Positions 16,559-26,473 of a stretch of DNA of 35,130 bases are shown here, in pieces (within the stretch, counting starts at the first letter, position 1; each line of letters starts with the position of its first letter). A model generated the notes under the pieces. It made no database searches, was not told the origin of the DNA, and saw only the letters and a list, made by a program, of their open reading frames with translations. This stretch comes from an uncultured Bacilli bacterium (GTDB taxonomy: Bacteria; Bacillota_I; Bacilli_A; RF39; UBA660): the NCBI GenBank assembly GCA_947630195.1, contig CANRGQ010000003.1, positions 1-35,130 on the forward strand. Reading direction: 5' to 3'. The position numbers and the translations under genes were made by a program.

Positions 16559-17743
16559 TTATGCATTATTCTTAGTTGTGATTCTAAATGGGTCAGTTGC
16601 TGTACCTGCACCCGTTAAATTTATCGCGGATTGAAGATAGAAGACAGGTCGAACCGCATACGCATAGTCGATAAGATACCACCACAAGCCGCCGTTCGTC
16701 TCTACACACCACGCCTCGTAAGTGCTGCCATCTCGGCCCCTGTAGTAGCCATACCTAGACATGGTCCATTCATTTAAAGAATTTCCACTTAATGTTGAAC
16801 TTGTGCTCCATCCATTTTTTACATATAACCAACTACTTGTTCCAGTACTTGCATTATTAAAATCTGTAGCATACATTAAAGCAACTTTATTTGCTGCACT
16901 TTGACTTGTTTTTGGTTCTACTGTTCCTGGTGTACTTGTTTGGTCTGCATTATACCATTTTTGACTTGTTACTATACTGTCCCAATATGTTCCGTTTGGT
17001 TGTTTGTTTTTTATGTTTGTATTATACCATGATGTTACATGACTTTTGGTACTTGATGAATCCCATTTAATATCACTAGTGTAATTACTATACCATACTT
17101 GACTTGTACTAGATGGTGTTGCCTTGATTAATTTTAATTGATCTTTTTTTAATCCTAACGTATTATCATCTGCTGAAGTTATCCCTATTATTCTAAACAT
17201 ATATTTATCTGGTGTTTTTAAACACTCATCTTTATCGGTTGTTCCAAAACATATATAATTATTTGTTACGGCTGTGGTTGTCCCTTTATATCTATACATT
17301 CCATCCACTGCAGAAGTTAAGTTTAATGTTGAACCTTTTGTTTCTTCTAATGCTTGTAATAAAGGTCTACCTTTAGCAAAGTATAAGGTACAATAAATAC
17401 TATTTTTAGTATCTATTGTGGCATGATAAGTTGATAAATCAAAATGCAGTATATTTGTATAATCTATTTCTTTTCCATCACTATCTGTACATTCAGCTCC
17501 CACAAATCCGTGTGTTGTGGGACTTGGCCATGAATCTCTATTATCTGCTTCATGCCATTCATCATCTTCACTATCTTGTACCCATATCGCTATTGATTTA
17601 TCATTACTTAATATATTATTAGTTTCTATTTCTTCTATCTTATTAGGTTTAGTATTTAAAGTTCTTATTATATTATAACTTTCTCCTAATATTAAAATTC
17701 CTACTATAATTATGATTATTGTTAATATTTTATCTTTCTTCAT
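16559..17743 (-). CDS. Membrane-anchored surface protein with putative variable C-type-lectin-like C-terminus
   Basis: 394-aa ORF; N-terminal signal anchor; C-terminal EWTMSRYGYYRGRDGSTYEAWCVETNGGLWWYLIDYAYAVRPVFYLQSAINLTGAGTATDPFRI. Confidence 0.75.
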   Translation of the reverse strand: MKKDKILTIIIIIVGILILGESYNIIRTLNTKPNKIEEIETNNILSNDKSIAIWVQDSEDDEWHEADNRDSWPSPTTHGFVGAECTDSDGKEIDYTNILHFDLSTYHATIDTKNSIYCTLYFAKGRPLLQALEETKGSTLNLTSAVDGMYRYKGTTTAVTNNYICFGTTDKDECLKTPDKYMFRIIGITSADDNTLGLKKDQLKLIKATPSSTSQVWYSNYTSDIKWDSSSTKSHVTSWYNTNIKNKQPNGTYWDSIVTSQKWYNADQTSTPGTVEPKTSQSAANKVALMYATDFNNASTGTSSWLYVKNGWSTSSTLSGNSLNEWTMSRYGYYRGRDGSTYEAWCVETNGGLWWYLIDYAYAVRPVFYLQSAINLTGAGTATDPFRITTKNNA

Positions 17744-17758
17744 TTTGTTTTCTCCCTT

Positions 17759-18578
17759 CTATTTACTAAAGTAGGCATAACAAGTATTTGGCCCAGTAGT
17801 ATCTATATGAAAACCTTTTGATATATCGTATGTAAATGTTGTACTTGCTTTTTTACTTTTACACTCATAATTTGTCATAGAATAACCATCTGGTACTTGA
17901 TTATATAATTTATAAGTTTTGTCATTATATTTTCTATCCCCTGTTGCATCTTCTATATAAGCATAAATAATTACATCTGATAATTTATCTCTATCATAAT
18001 AAAGTCGACATACTACTTGCGTAGGTTTTGCTTTTTCAGTATATTCAATATGAACTGTTCCATCTTCTTTAATAGTATAATTATCATAAGTTGCATCTCC
18101 TCCGGCTGCAGGATAACAATTAGATTTATCTCCATTTATTTGATATCCACTGGCGGGTACATATTTACTCTCTTTATATTTGTTAGCATTATCAGGCATT
18201 TGGGTATAAAAGATTATATTAACATCGGTATTTTTATCTATTGGACCTTGTTTAACTGATTCCCCTTCACCAGCAAAGTTTCCTACTTTGGATGTAAATA
18301 TAGGGACTGGAGCCATTTCATAATTATAGTAAGCATGGGTTTTATTAATTGTCACATTTATTAGTAACAACGCAAAAAATACTAATACGAATATTCCTAA
18401 TATTAGTTCTTTATTTTTTAATTTTTCTTTTATATTATAAAGTTTATCTTTAAAGTTATTTGGTATGAATACTAAAGATATTAAGGTGTTACAATAACCC
18501 CCCCCCGATTTGGGTATTTAGAACTACTAATGTAAGTATTGCTACATATAATACTATTCTTTTAATTTCTTTCTTCAT
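17759..18578 (-). CDS. Membrane-anchored surface protein, frameshifted in this sequence by a G9 tract (putatively phase-variable, OFF)
   Basis: ATG at 18576-18578 with AGAGG SD; G9 at 18498-18506; with G8 the frame reads MKKEIKRIVLYVAILTLVVLNTQIGGGYCNTLISLVFIPNNFKDKLYNIKEKLKNKELILGIFVLVFFALLLINVTINKTHAYYNY... into the 203-aa ORF. Confidence 0.75.
18498..18506. repeat. Homopolymeric C9/G9 tract
   Basis: ccccccccc; the longest G/C homopolymer noticed in this AT-rich window. Confidence 0.95.
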
Positions 18579-18637
18579 ACTCTTACCTCTTTTATATTAT
18601 TAATTATTATTTATATTTTTATACTTATGTTGTAAAT

Positions 18638-18682
18638 ACCGAATATTAATTACAAAATAAAAATAATATTCTTCTACCTTAC
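18638..18682. repeat. Palindromic element related to 16473-16521 (right cassette border)
   Basis: Shares exact 16-mer ATAATATTCTTCTACC (18663-18678 vs 16501-16516) and internal GAATATTA/TAATATTC inverted repeat. Confidence 0.65.
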
Positions 18683-18747
18683 ATTTAAATAATATAATAT
18701 TTATTCTATTTAGTCAATACAGAAAAACAAAAAATTTCTTCTAGAAC

Positions 18748-18776
18748 TTGACATATACCGAGTATTCCAATAAAAT
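18748..18776 (+). promoter_or_regulatory. SigA-type promoter
   Basis: TTGACA - 17 nt - TAAAAT. Confidence 0.75.
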
Positions 18777-18799
18777 AATATCTCATATAGGAGGACAAA

Positions 18800-20119
18800 A
18801 TGGAAAAAGAAGGAAAAAAGATAGATTCTGATAGATTTCATAAAATATATAGAATACCAAATATTGATACTCATGGGGAATATTTAACAATTAGAAAATT
18901 TTTAAAGAAGGATTTTGACTCTTTACCAAAATTAGATGATTTTATTAATACATACATGAATAATTATAATATATGGCACGAAACCGATGAGGAAAGAGAA
19001 GCTAGAGCCAATCGAGAATACAACCGAGAAATTGATGGCTATAATTTTTATAAAAAGAATTTACTTACAGCAATTAAAAAAATCTTAGAAAAAGATGAAA
19101 ATGAAATTTTAGATAATGTGTATGTTAAATATATTCATTGTATATATCCAGATGTTACTACAAGACCTGAATCTTTTGTAAGATTACCATATTATGAACG
19201 AAATAGAAATATTAGAGATAGACATGGCATTTTAATTTTAAAAACTAAGGATGGTAAATCAGCAATTTTAGATGTTATTCATAATCCTTATGCCTATAAT
19301 CAAAATAGCAAAAAGAATTTAAAGATAAAAAATATTCTCAAATTTGCCAAATATGAGTATAAACCATTACATCCCAATCCTGATAAAAGAATTCCTGTAA
19401 TTGCTCATAATTTAGAAACTAATTTAGAAGGCTTAATTAATTATAAAACATGTCAAATTGAAAATGAAAAATTTGATAAAATATATTATAAACAAAATAA
19501 ATTATTTTCTGGTTATCTCCTATTAGTGGGAGAGAGAAATGGAAAACTTGGAACCACAGATGGCTATGTTCCCCCAAAATTCGATGATATAAATGGTGTT
19601 ATTAGAGTAAATTATTATGAAGTTCCAAAAGATACTCCTTGTTATATAACTACCTTAAATGGTAAAGAAGGCGCCTATTTTATTGGTAAAAGAGGCCACT
19701 ATAGATATGTTGATAACGGACTTCATGAACGGACATTTGCCCAAACCAGTTTGAAAAAAATTATAATTCCTAATTTCTTTGATAAGGTTATCTTATTAGA
19801 TTTTAGCCCAATTTGTCATCCTAATCATACAATGGAAGAATTTATTTCTAATCCAATTTTTAAAGTTGTTCTTAATGGCAAAGAAGGAATATATTTAGGT
19901 GGCGAAAAGAAATTTTTAGCCCCTCCTATCTTTGATATTGATGGTATATCTAACTATGATTTAGATAATCAAACAATTGAAGGTTATATTGATGGTATTC
20001 ACCATATTTATCAAAATGGTATCTTAAAAAGAATAGAAACTGTTGATTTAACTATTTCAGATGATACTAAAGAATCATTAAATATATTTATTAATAAAGT
20101 TCGAAAAAGAACTAGATAA
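18800..20119 (+). CDS. Hypothetical protein, degenerate WG-repeat-like modules
   Basis: NGKLGTTDGYVPPKFDDING, NGKEGAYFIGKRGHYRYVD, NGKEGIYLGGEKKFLAPPIFDIDG; SD AGGAGG. Confidence 0.7.
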   Translation: MEKEGKKIDSDRFHKIYRIPNIDTHGEYLTIRKFLKKDFDSLPKLDDFINTYMNNYNIWHETDEEREARANREYNREIDGYNFYKKNLLTAIKKILEKDENEILDNVYVKYIHCIYPDVTTRPESFVRLPYYERNRNIRDRHGILILKTKDGKSAILDVIHNPYAYNQNSKKNLKIKNILKFAKYEYKPLHPNPDKRIPVIAHNLETNLEGLINYKTCQIENEKFDKIYYKQNKLFSGYLLLVGERNGKLGTTDGYVPPKFDDINGVIRVNYYEVPKDTPCYITTLNGKEGAYFIGKRGHYRYVDNGLHERTFAQTSLKKIIIPNFFDKVILLDFSPICHPNHTMEEFISNPIFKVVLNGKEGIYLGGEKKFLAPPIFDIDGISNYDLDNQTIEGYIDGIHHIYQNGILKRIETVDLTISDDTKESLNIFINKVRKRTR

Positions 20120-20177
20120 AACACTAAAAAATAGCAATTTTATAATTTGCTATTTTTATATTAAATACATTATTATT

Positions 20178-21380
20178 TTATACAATAACACTACTAATTG
20201 GTATTATATCGTGAGTATCAGTTAATTTTTTAACATTTTTTTCATTACAAATAATGCCACCTTTACCAACATTTTTTAAATTTTTTATTTTATTAAAAGA
20301 AGATATCATACTTACATTAACATTATCTCTATATTTAATTTCAAAAGGGTGATATATATTATCATAGTCTTTTATTATTAAATCTATCTCATTACCATCT
20401 TTATCTCTATAATAACTAAAAGTATTTCCTAAACTATAATTACTATTAGTTTTTAACATTTCCGAAATAATATAATTTTCAAATAAAAAACCAAAATTTG
20501 TATAATCAGTTAAAGCTTTTTTTGTATTTATTCCTAGTAAATATGTGCACAAACCACTATCCATAAAAATAATTTTTGGTTGCGATGTTATTCTTTTTAA
20601 TTCTTCTTTTCTTAAGGGATAAATTAATTTTATTATACCCGTAGCCTCTAAGATGCTTAACCAAGATTTTACTGTTTTATTATCTTTTCTTGTATCTCTT
20701 GCAATACTAGCATAGTTTAAAACTTGACATGCTCGTGAAGCAACAGATACTAAAAATGTATAAAATGCATTTAAATCTTCAATTTGTTTCAATTCTCTTA
20801 TATCTCTTTCTAAATATAAATTAACATAGCTAGAAAAAAAGTATTCTCTTTTAATATTTTGAGTTAAATATTCAGGCATCCCCCCTTTTAAAATTAAATC
20901 TAGTAGTTTATCTTTTGATATTATATCTCTATTAGTAAATTCCTCTAAATCATAAGGTGGTAATTTACTTTTACATAGTTCTCTATTAGTAAATGATGTC
21001 ATATCGAGAACACCCATTCTACCAGCAAGTGACTCACTAACATTTTTCATTAATTCAATTTTTTGAGAACCTGTTAGCCAAAATAATCCTTTCTCTTTTG
21101 TATTATCACAGGCTATTTTTATATATGAAAGTAATTTTGGAGCATATTGAATTTCATCAATTATCATTGGAGGTTTATAAATACTCAAAAATTCTTTCGG
21201 ATTTTCATTAGCCAGTTTTCTAATTTCTAAATCGTCTAATGTTACATATTTTCTTGCTTTTTCTTTTATGTTTTTTAAAAAAGTTGTTTTTCCTACTTGT
21301 CTAGGGCCTGTAATTAAGACGGTTTTAAACATTTTATTATATTCCAAAAACACTTCTTCAATATTTCTTTTTAAATTCAT
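20178..21380 (-). CDS. AAA+ ATPase with DUF4143
   Basis: TVLITGPRQVGKTTFLKN (Walker A), PPMIIDEIQYAPKLLSYIK (Walker B), GLFWLTGSQ, GNEIDLIIKDYDNIYHPFEIKY. Confidence 0.9.
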   Translation of the reverse strand: MNLKRNIEEVFLEYNKMFKTVLITGPRQVGKTTFLKNIKEKARKYVTLDDLEIRKLANENPKEFLSIYKPPMIIDEIQYAPKLLSYIKIACDNTKEKGLFWLTGSQKIELMKNVSESLAGRMGVLDMTSFTNRELCKSKLPPYDLEEFTNRDIISKDKLLDLILKGGMPEYLTQNIKREYFFSSYVNLYLERDIRELKQIEDLNAFYTFLVSVASRACQVLNYASIARDTRKDNKTVKSWLSILEATGIIKLIYPLRKEELKRITSQPKIIFMDSGLCTYLLGINTKKALTDYTNFGFLFENYIISEMLKTNSNYSLGNTFSYYRDKDGNEIDLIIKDYDNIYHPFEIKYRDNVNVSMISSFNKIKNLKNVGKGGIICNEKNVKKLTDTHDIIPISSVIV

Positions 21381-21491
21381 AATAATCACCATTATTAATA
21401 TAACATTTTTTATATATTATGTCAAATTTGGAATTAATTCCATTTTAGACAAAAATTGGCTAATTTGGAATTTAAAAAATAAAAAGATGCT

Positions 21492-22001
21492 TTAATTAAC
21501 ATCAATTTTATTAACAATTAATTTCGTAATTATTTTAGCTAGTTTAATATTATTATCATCTTTTTTATTACTGATAATAATTACGAGGCCACTACAATCA
21601 ATGGAAGTTATAATAGGTATGACACTAAAGTAAGCATTAGTATTAAAGTCATTCTCTAAATTTTCACTGGTATAAGATTCTCTATTATCAATTAAACTTT
21701 TATACTTTTCATTTAAAGTAGTATTATTTAACTCTTTTAAATTACTACTAGTGGCTATAATCTTTTCTCTATCACTAATAATAACTCCCACATTACAAAT
21801 ATCATAAATTATATTACAAAGATTTTCACTTATATCTTTAATATTTTCAACCTGGGAATATTTTTTAATAATTATAGCATTGTCTGAAGTATATATTTCT
21901 AAAGGTTCACCATCTCTAATACCTAAGTTATATCTTATTTCTTTCGGAACTACAATTCTTCCTAATTCATCTATTCTTCTAGTAATTCCACTTTTAATCA
22001 T
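21492..22001 (-). CDS. spoVT: Stage V sporulation protein T (AbrB-type + GAF-like)
   Basis: MIKSGITRRIDELGRIVVPKEIRYNLGIRDGEPLEIY. Confidence 0.93.
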   Translation of the reverse strand: MIKSGITRRIDELGRIVVPKEIRYNLGIRDGEPLEIYTSDNAIIIKKYSQVENIKDISENLCNIIYDICNVGVIISDREKIIATSSNLKELNNTTLNEKYKSLIDNRESYTSENLENDFNTNAYFSVIPIITSIDCSGLVIIISNKKDDNNIKLAKIITKLIVNKIDVN

Positions 22002-22049
22002 TTACTACCCACTCCTTTTTATATTGTAGGTAGTTTTTGGTATTTTATA

Positions 22050-25000
22050 CTAATTATCTTTAACCGCTAAAAGAAGTTTTACTAAATAGTAGATATAATG
22101 TTCTGGTAAGCCTTTATAAAACAAAGTAATAATAATATTTTTATGGAGATATTTAATATTAAATTTAGTTGAGATACTCATAGTTTCAAATAGTAATTTA
22201 TCTCCTTTAATATTATTAGATACTTCTTCTGGTAAAGTAATTTCCACAAAACGGTCAGTTTTATTAATTCTCGTAATATTTAACATTTTACATAGATTAG
22301 TAAACCACTCTTCATACATATAAACTTCCATATCACTATCAATTTTTCCGAATCTATCTTCTAGTTCGGCTTTTACTTCTCTTAATTTTTCTAAAGAGTC
22401 AATTTCATTAATCTTTTGATGAATTTCAATTTTAATATCTTCATCGGATACATAGTCATCTTTAATATGAGTAGATACTTCAATTAAGTTTTTATTATCG
22501 GTATCCTCTTCTTCCACATATTCGCCCTTAGCTTTTTTTAGCTCGTCTTCAATTAGTTTCATATACAAAGATATTCCTACCGAATCCACAAATCCTGCTT
22601 GATCACTACCAAAGATATCACCAGCTCCTCTTATCGATAAATCCCGCATCGCTATTTTATAACCACTTCCAAGTTCCGTAAATTCTTTAATGGCTTGGAG
22701 TCTTTTAACGGCAATATCATTTAGCATCTTTTGTTTATTGTATAAAAGATAAGCATAAGCAACCTTATCACTTCGTCCAACTCTTCCTCTTATTTGATAT
22801 AATTGAGCAAGGCCAAAATTATCGGCATCATAGACAATTAAAGTATTAGCATTTGCAATATCAATTCCATTTTCAATAATCGTCGTACAAATTAAAATAT
22901 CATATTCATAAGCCACAAAATCTTCCATAATTGTTTCGAGTTCTTCTTTACTCATTTTACCATGAGCTACTCTAATTCTAGCTTCCGGTACTAAAGTACT
23001 TATTTTACTTGCTATTTTATCTAAATCTTCAATCCGGTTATACAAAATAAATACTTGTCCTTTTCGAGATAATTCTTTATAAATAGCATCTTTCACTAAC
23101 AAATCTTGTTCTTCAATGACATAAGTTTGAACAGGATACCTATTAATTGGAGGTGTATCTATAATTGATAAATCTCTTAAACCCGATAAAGCCATCTTTA
23201 AAGTTCTTGGAATTGGGGTCGCTGATAAAGTTAGAACATTAACATCATTTTTATATTCTTTAATTTTTTCTTTATGTTTAACGCCGAAACGTTGTTCTTC
23301 ATCCACTACTAAAAGACCTAATTTAGAGGGTTTAATATCATCACTTAAAATCCTGTGAGTTCCCACTAAAATATCTATTTTACCCTCACTTAAAGCACTC
23401 AAAATATATTTGCCTTCTTTAGAAGTTGTAAAACGATTAAAAAGACGGATATTTACCGGAATATCTTTAAATCTTTCACAAATTACATTGTATTGTTGCT
23501 TAGCTAAAATCGTCGTTGGACACAAGTACATTACTTGATAGTTATTAATAACCGTTTTAAATATAGCTCGCATAGCCACTTCTGTTTTCCCAAAACCAAC
23601 ATCCCCACAAAGAAGTCTATCCATAGGAACTACACTATCTAAATCATTTTTAATCTCGGCAATGGCTTTAGTTTGGTCTTTAGTCTCTTCATAAGGAAAA
23701 GAGGAAGCAAAAAGACTTTCTTCTTCATAATCTTGATAAGCAATTCCTTTAATACTAGCTCTTTTTTGGTATAAATCTAAAAGTTCCTTCGAAATATCTT
23801 TAGCTTTCGCTTTAATATAAGTTTTTGTCTTGGCCCAACTTGCCGAATTTAGCTTATTAATCTTTGGTTTTATCCCATCTTTACTGGAATATTTATATAT
23901 AGAATTTATTTTTTCAACGGGAATATATATTTTATCATTACCTTCATATAAAAGTTGAATATAATCTTTTTCTAAACCATCTTTGGTTAAAGTAACAAGC
24001 CCATTATAAATACCTATGCCATGATTTAAATGGACAACATAATCGCCTTTTTCTAAATCATTATAACTTTTAATCTTTTTGCCAATATGTAAGTTATTTT
24101 TATATTTAGGCATTTCTTTTAAAGATGAGCCAATATCATATTCGGATACACAAACAATGTCATTAAAAATAAATCCTTTATTAATTCTTTTTTTAATGAT
24201 ATTAGCCTCTGGTATTAAATTTTTAATAGTTTTAACTTGTTTATCTAAGGAAAGATAAAAATAAACCTTTTTCTTTTCTTTTTGCCACCGATAATAAGTA
24301 TCTTTTAAAAGTTCAAAGTTTTCATTAAAACTAGGTATTTCTTTGGCTACAATATCCGTTGGATTATTAATGTTATCAATATATAGTTCAAATTTAGGAT
24401 TAATGTCTTCAAGATTATACATGTATTTTTCTGTTTCATTTTGTTTCTCTTGATATTCTAAGATTTCTTCCGATAATTTTTTATAAGCCACCATTATTTG
24501 ATCTTTATTTAGATAAACGACAATACCCTCATTTGAGTAATCATATAAAGAACTCTTATCAGTAGTTTCTACTTCCGTAAATGGTTTTAAAGTAATTTCT
24601 TTGATTTCTTTAATAGTTCTTTGATTATTTTCATCAAAATAACGAATAGATTCAATGGTATTATCAAACATTTCAATTCTTATTGGGTGTATTTCATTAA
24701 TGATATAGATATCGATTATAAAACCTCTTAAAGAATATTCACCAGATGTAGTTACTAATGATTCTTGTTTATAACCAAAGTCCTCCAGAGTGTTTATAAG
24801 ATTGTTTCTATTTATTTCGGTATTAACTTTTAAATTATAACTATTTTGACTACTTATACTAGGTAGATATTTTAAATATCCCATTAAGTTAGTAACAATA
24901 ATCATCTTTTTGTTTTTAATTTTTTCCAAAACATTTAATCTACCTAAACTAAATTCTGGTGACATTGCCACAACTTTAGAAGTAATAAAATCATCCATTG

Positions 25001-25208
25001 GAAATAATTCAACATCTTCCGTATGGGTTTTTAAAGCATTATAAACTTTATTACTTTCATATAAATTACTTGTTACTAAAATAACATTTTTATTTTCTTT
25101 TTTAAATAATTCTAGCAAGTAAAAAGCGATTAACTCATTTGTTAACCCATATGTCACAGCATTATTTTGAAAGTTAAAAAGTTTATCAAACGGCATATTA
25201 TCCTCCAA
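22050..25208 (-). CDS. mfd: Transcription-repair coupling factor
   Basis: GDVGFGKTEVAMRAIFK, DEEQRFGVKHKEKIK, TLSATPIPRTL, QIRGRVGRSDKVAYAYLLY. Confidence 0.97.
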   Translation of the reverse strand: MEDNMPFDKLFNFQNNAVTYGLTNELIAFYLLELFKKENKNVILVTSNLYESNKVYNALKTHTEDVELFPMDDFITSKVVAMSPEFSLGRLNVLEKIKNKKMIIVTNLMGYLKYLPSISSQNSYNLKVNTEINRNNLINTLEDFGYKQESLVTTSGEYSLRGFIIDIYIINEIHPIRIEMFDNTIESIRYFDENNQRTIKEIKEITLKPFTEVETTDKSSLYDYSNEGIVVYLNKDQIMVAYKKLSEEILEYQEKQNETEKYMYNLEDINPKFELYIDNINNPTDIVAKEIPSFNENFELLKDTYYRWQKEKKKVYFYLSLDKQVKTIKNLIPEANIIKKRINKGFIFNDIVCVSEYDIGSSLKEMPKYKNNLHIGKKIKSYNDLEKGDYVVHLNHGIGIYNGLVTLTKDGLEKDYIQLLYEGNDKIYIPVEKINSIYKYSSKDGIKPKINKLNSASWAKTKTYIKAKAKDISKELLDLYQKRASIKGIAYQDYEEESLFASSFPYEETKDQTKAIAEIKNDLDSVVPMDRLLCGDVGFGKTEVAMRAIFKTVINNYQVMYLCPTTILAKQQYNVICERFKDIPVNIRLFNRFTTSKEGKYILSALSEGKIDILVGTHRILSDDIKPSKLGLLVVDEEQRFGVKHKEKIKEYKNDVNVLTLSATPIPRTLKMALSGLRDLSIIDTPPINRYPVQTYVIEEQDLLVKDAIYKELSRKGQVFILYNRIEDLDKIASKISTLVPEARIRVAHGKMSKEELETIMEDFVAYEYDILICTTIIENGIDIANANTLIVYDADNFGLAQLYQIRGRVGRSDKVAYAYLLYNKQKMLNDIAVKRLQAIKEFTELGSGYKIAMRDLSIRGAGDIFGSDQAGFVDSVGISLYMKLIEDELKKAKGEYVEEEDTDNKNLIEVSTHIKDDYVSDEDIKIEIHQKINEIDSLEKLREVKAELEDRFGKIDSDMEVYMYEEWFTNLCKMLNITRINKTDRFVEITLPEEVSNNIKGDKLLFETMSISTKFNIKYLHKNIIITLFYKGLPEHYIYYLVKLLLAVKDN

Positions 25209-25226
25209 AATTTATTACTTTATCTA

Positions 25227-25754
25227 TTACTTTTCAATATTACCATCAATAAAATTCTCGATTAATTCATTAAATTTAGGAAAGTTACTTTCAATTAATT
25301 TTAATTCTTCATCTGGTATTTTAGCTAAAACATATTTATCGGTAGGCATTAAACTATTCTTACCAATACCAACTTTTATTCTTAAGAACTCTTCACTAGA
25401 TAACTCACTTATAATTGATTTAATTCCATTATGGCCTCCCGATGAACTATTTTTCTTAACTTTATAGGTACCAACTTTTAAATCTAAATCATCTTGAATT
25501 ACTAAGATATCCTCAATTTTTATTTTATAAAATTTAACGACTTTACTTACAGCCATACCGGATAAGTTCATATAAGTAAGAGGTTTAATAAATATAACAT
25601 CTTCGCTATTTACCTCGGTGCTATAGAAATTACTTTCCATTTTATTTTTCCAATCAACTTTACCTAAGTAATTATCTAAAACCATAAATCCAATATTATG
25701 TCTGGTATTTTTATATTCTCTTCCAGGATTACCTAATCCTACTACAAGCTTCAT
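25227..25754 (-). CDS. pth: Peptidyl-tRNA hydrolase
   Basis: VGLGNPGREYKNTRHNIGFMVLD, QDDLDLKVG, GGHNGIKSI. Confidence 0.97.
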   Translation of the reverse strand: MKLVVGLGNPGREYKNTRHNIGFMVLDNYLGKVDWKNKMESNFYSTEVNSEDVIFIKPLTYMNLSGMAVSKVVKFYKIKIEDILVIQDDLDLKVGTYKVKKNSSSGGHNGIKSIISELSSEEFLRIKVGIGKNSLMPTDKYVLAKIPDEELKLIESNFPKFNELIENFIDGNIEK

Positions 25755-26473
25755 ACTTCCTCCTTAAATATATCTTGATAAGTAGTCCTTCCTTCAATAC
25801 TCACGGGATTACTTATTTTTATACCCATTTTACTATTTTTAATACATCTTACTAAAACCATACTAGGTTTATTTTTATCTTTAGTTTTAATAAGTTCAAT
25901 ATTTTTAACATTTAATTTATACTTATTACCTAAAATAATTATTTCATCTAATCTTTCAAGACGATGAATTAGATAAAACTCCCCCTTACTATTTAAGTGT
26001 TCACTTGCAATTCTAAAAATATCATCAAGAGTAACTAATATTTCATGGCGGGCTATAGCAAGAGGTTCAAAATCATTAGTATAACTTTTTTCATCCACCT
26101 TAAAATATGGGGGATTACAAGTAATTATATCATATTTTTTTAAACCTTTGATAGTTTTAATATCTAAAATATTACTATTATAGACAGTTATTTGATGGTC
26201 CAGTTTATTAAATGAAATGCTTTTAGCTGCTAAATCATAAATGTCTTTTTGAACTTCGATGGCCTCGATATTTGCTTTAGTTTTTGTTGATAATATTAGA
26301 GGTACTGAAGCATTACCAGTACACATATCTAATATTTCTTTAGTCCTATTGGTAATTTTTACATATTCCGCTAGTAAAATAGAATCTATTGAAAATTTAA
26401 AATGGGTATCATATTGATAAATTTTTAAATCATAATCATATAAATCATTCAATACTATCTTCGATGTTTTCAT
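25751..26473 (-). CDS. tRNA1(Val) adenine N6-methyltransferase-like (TrmN6/YabB)
   Basis: FSIDSILLAEY, LDMCTGNASVPLILS, IITCNPPYF. Confidence 0.88.
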   Translation of the reverse strand: MKTSKIVLNDLYDYDLKIYQYDTHFKFSIDSILLAEYVKITNRTKEILDMCTGNASVPLILSTKTKANIEAIEVQKDIYDLAAKSISFNKLDHQITVYNSNILDIKTIKGLKKYDIITCNPPYFKVDEKSYTNDFEPLAIARHEILVTLDDIFRIASEHLNSKGEFYLIHRLERLDEIIILGNKYKLNVKNIELIKTKDKNKPSMVLVRCIKNSKMGIKISNPVSIEGRTTYQDIFKEEV

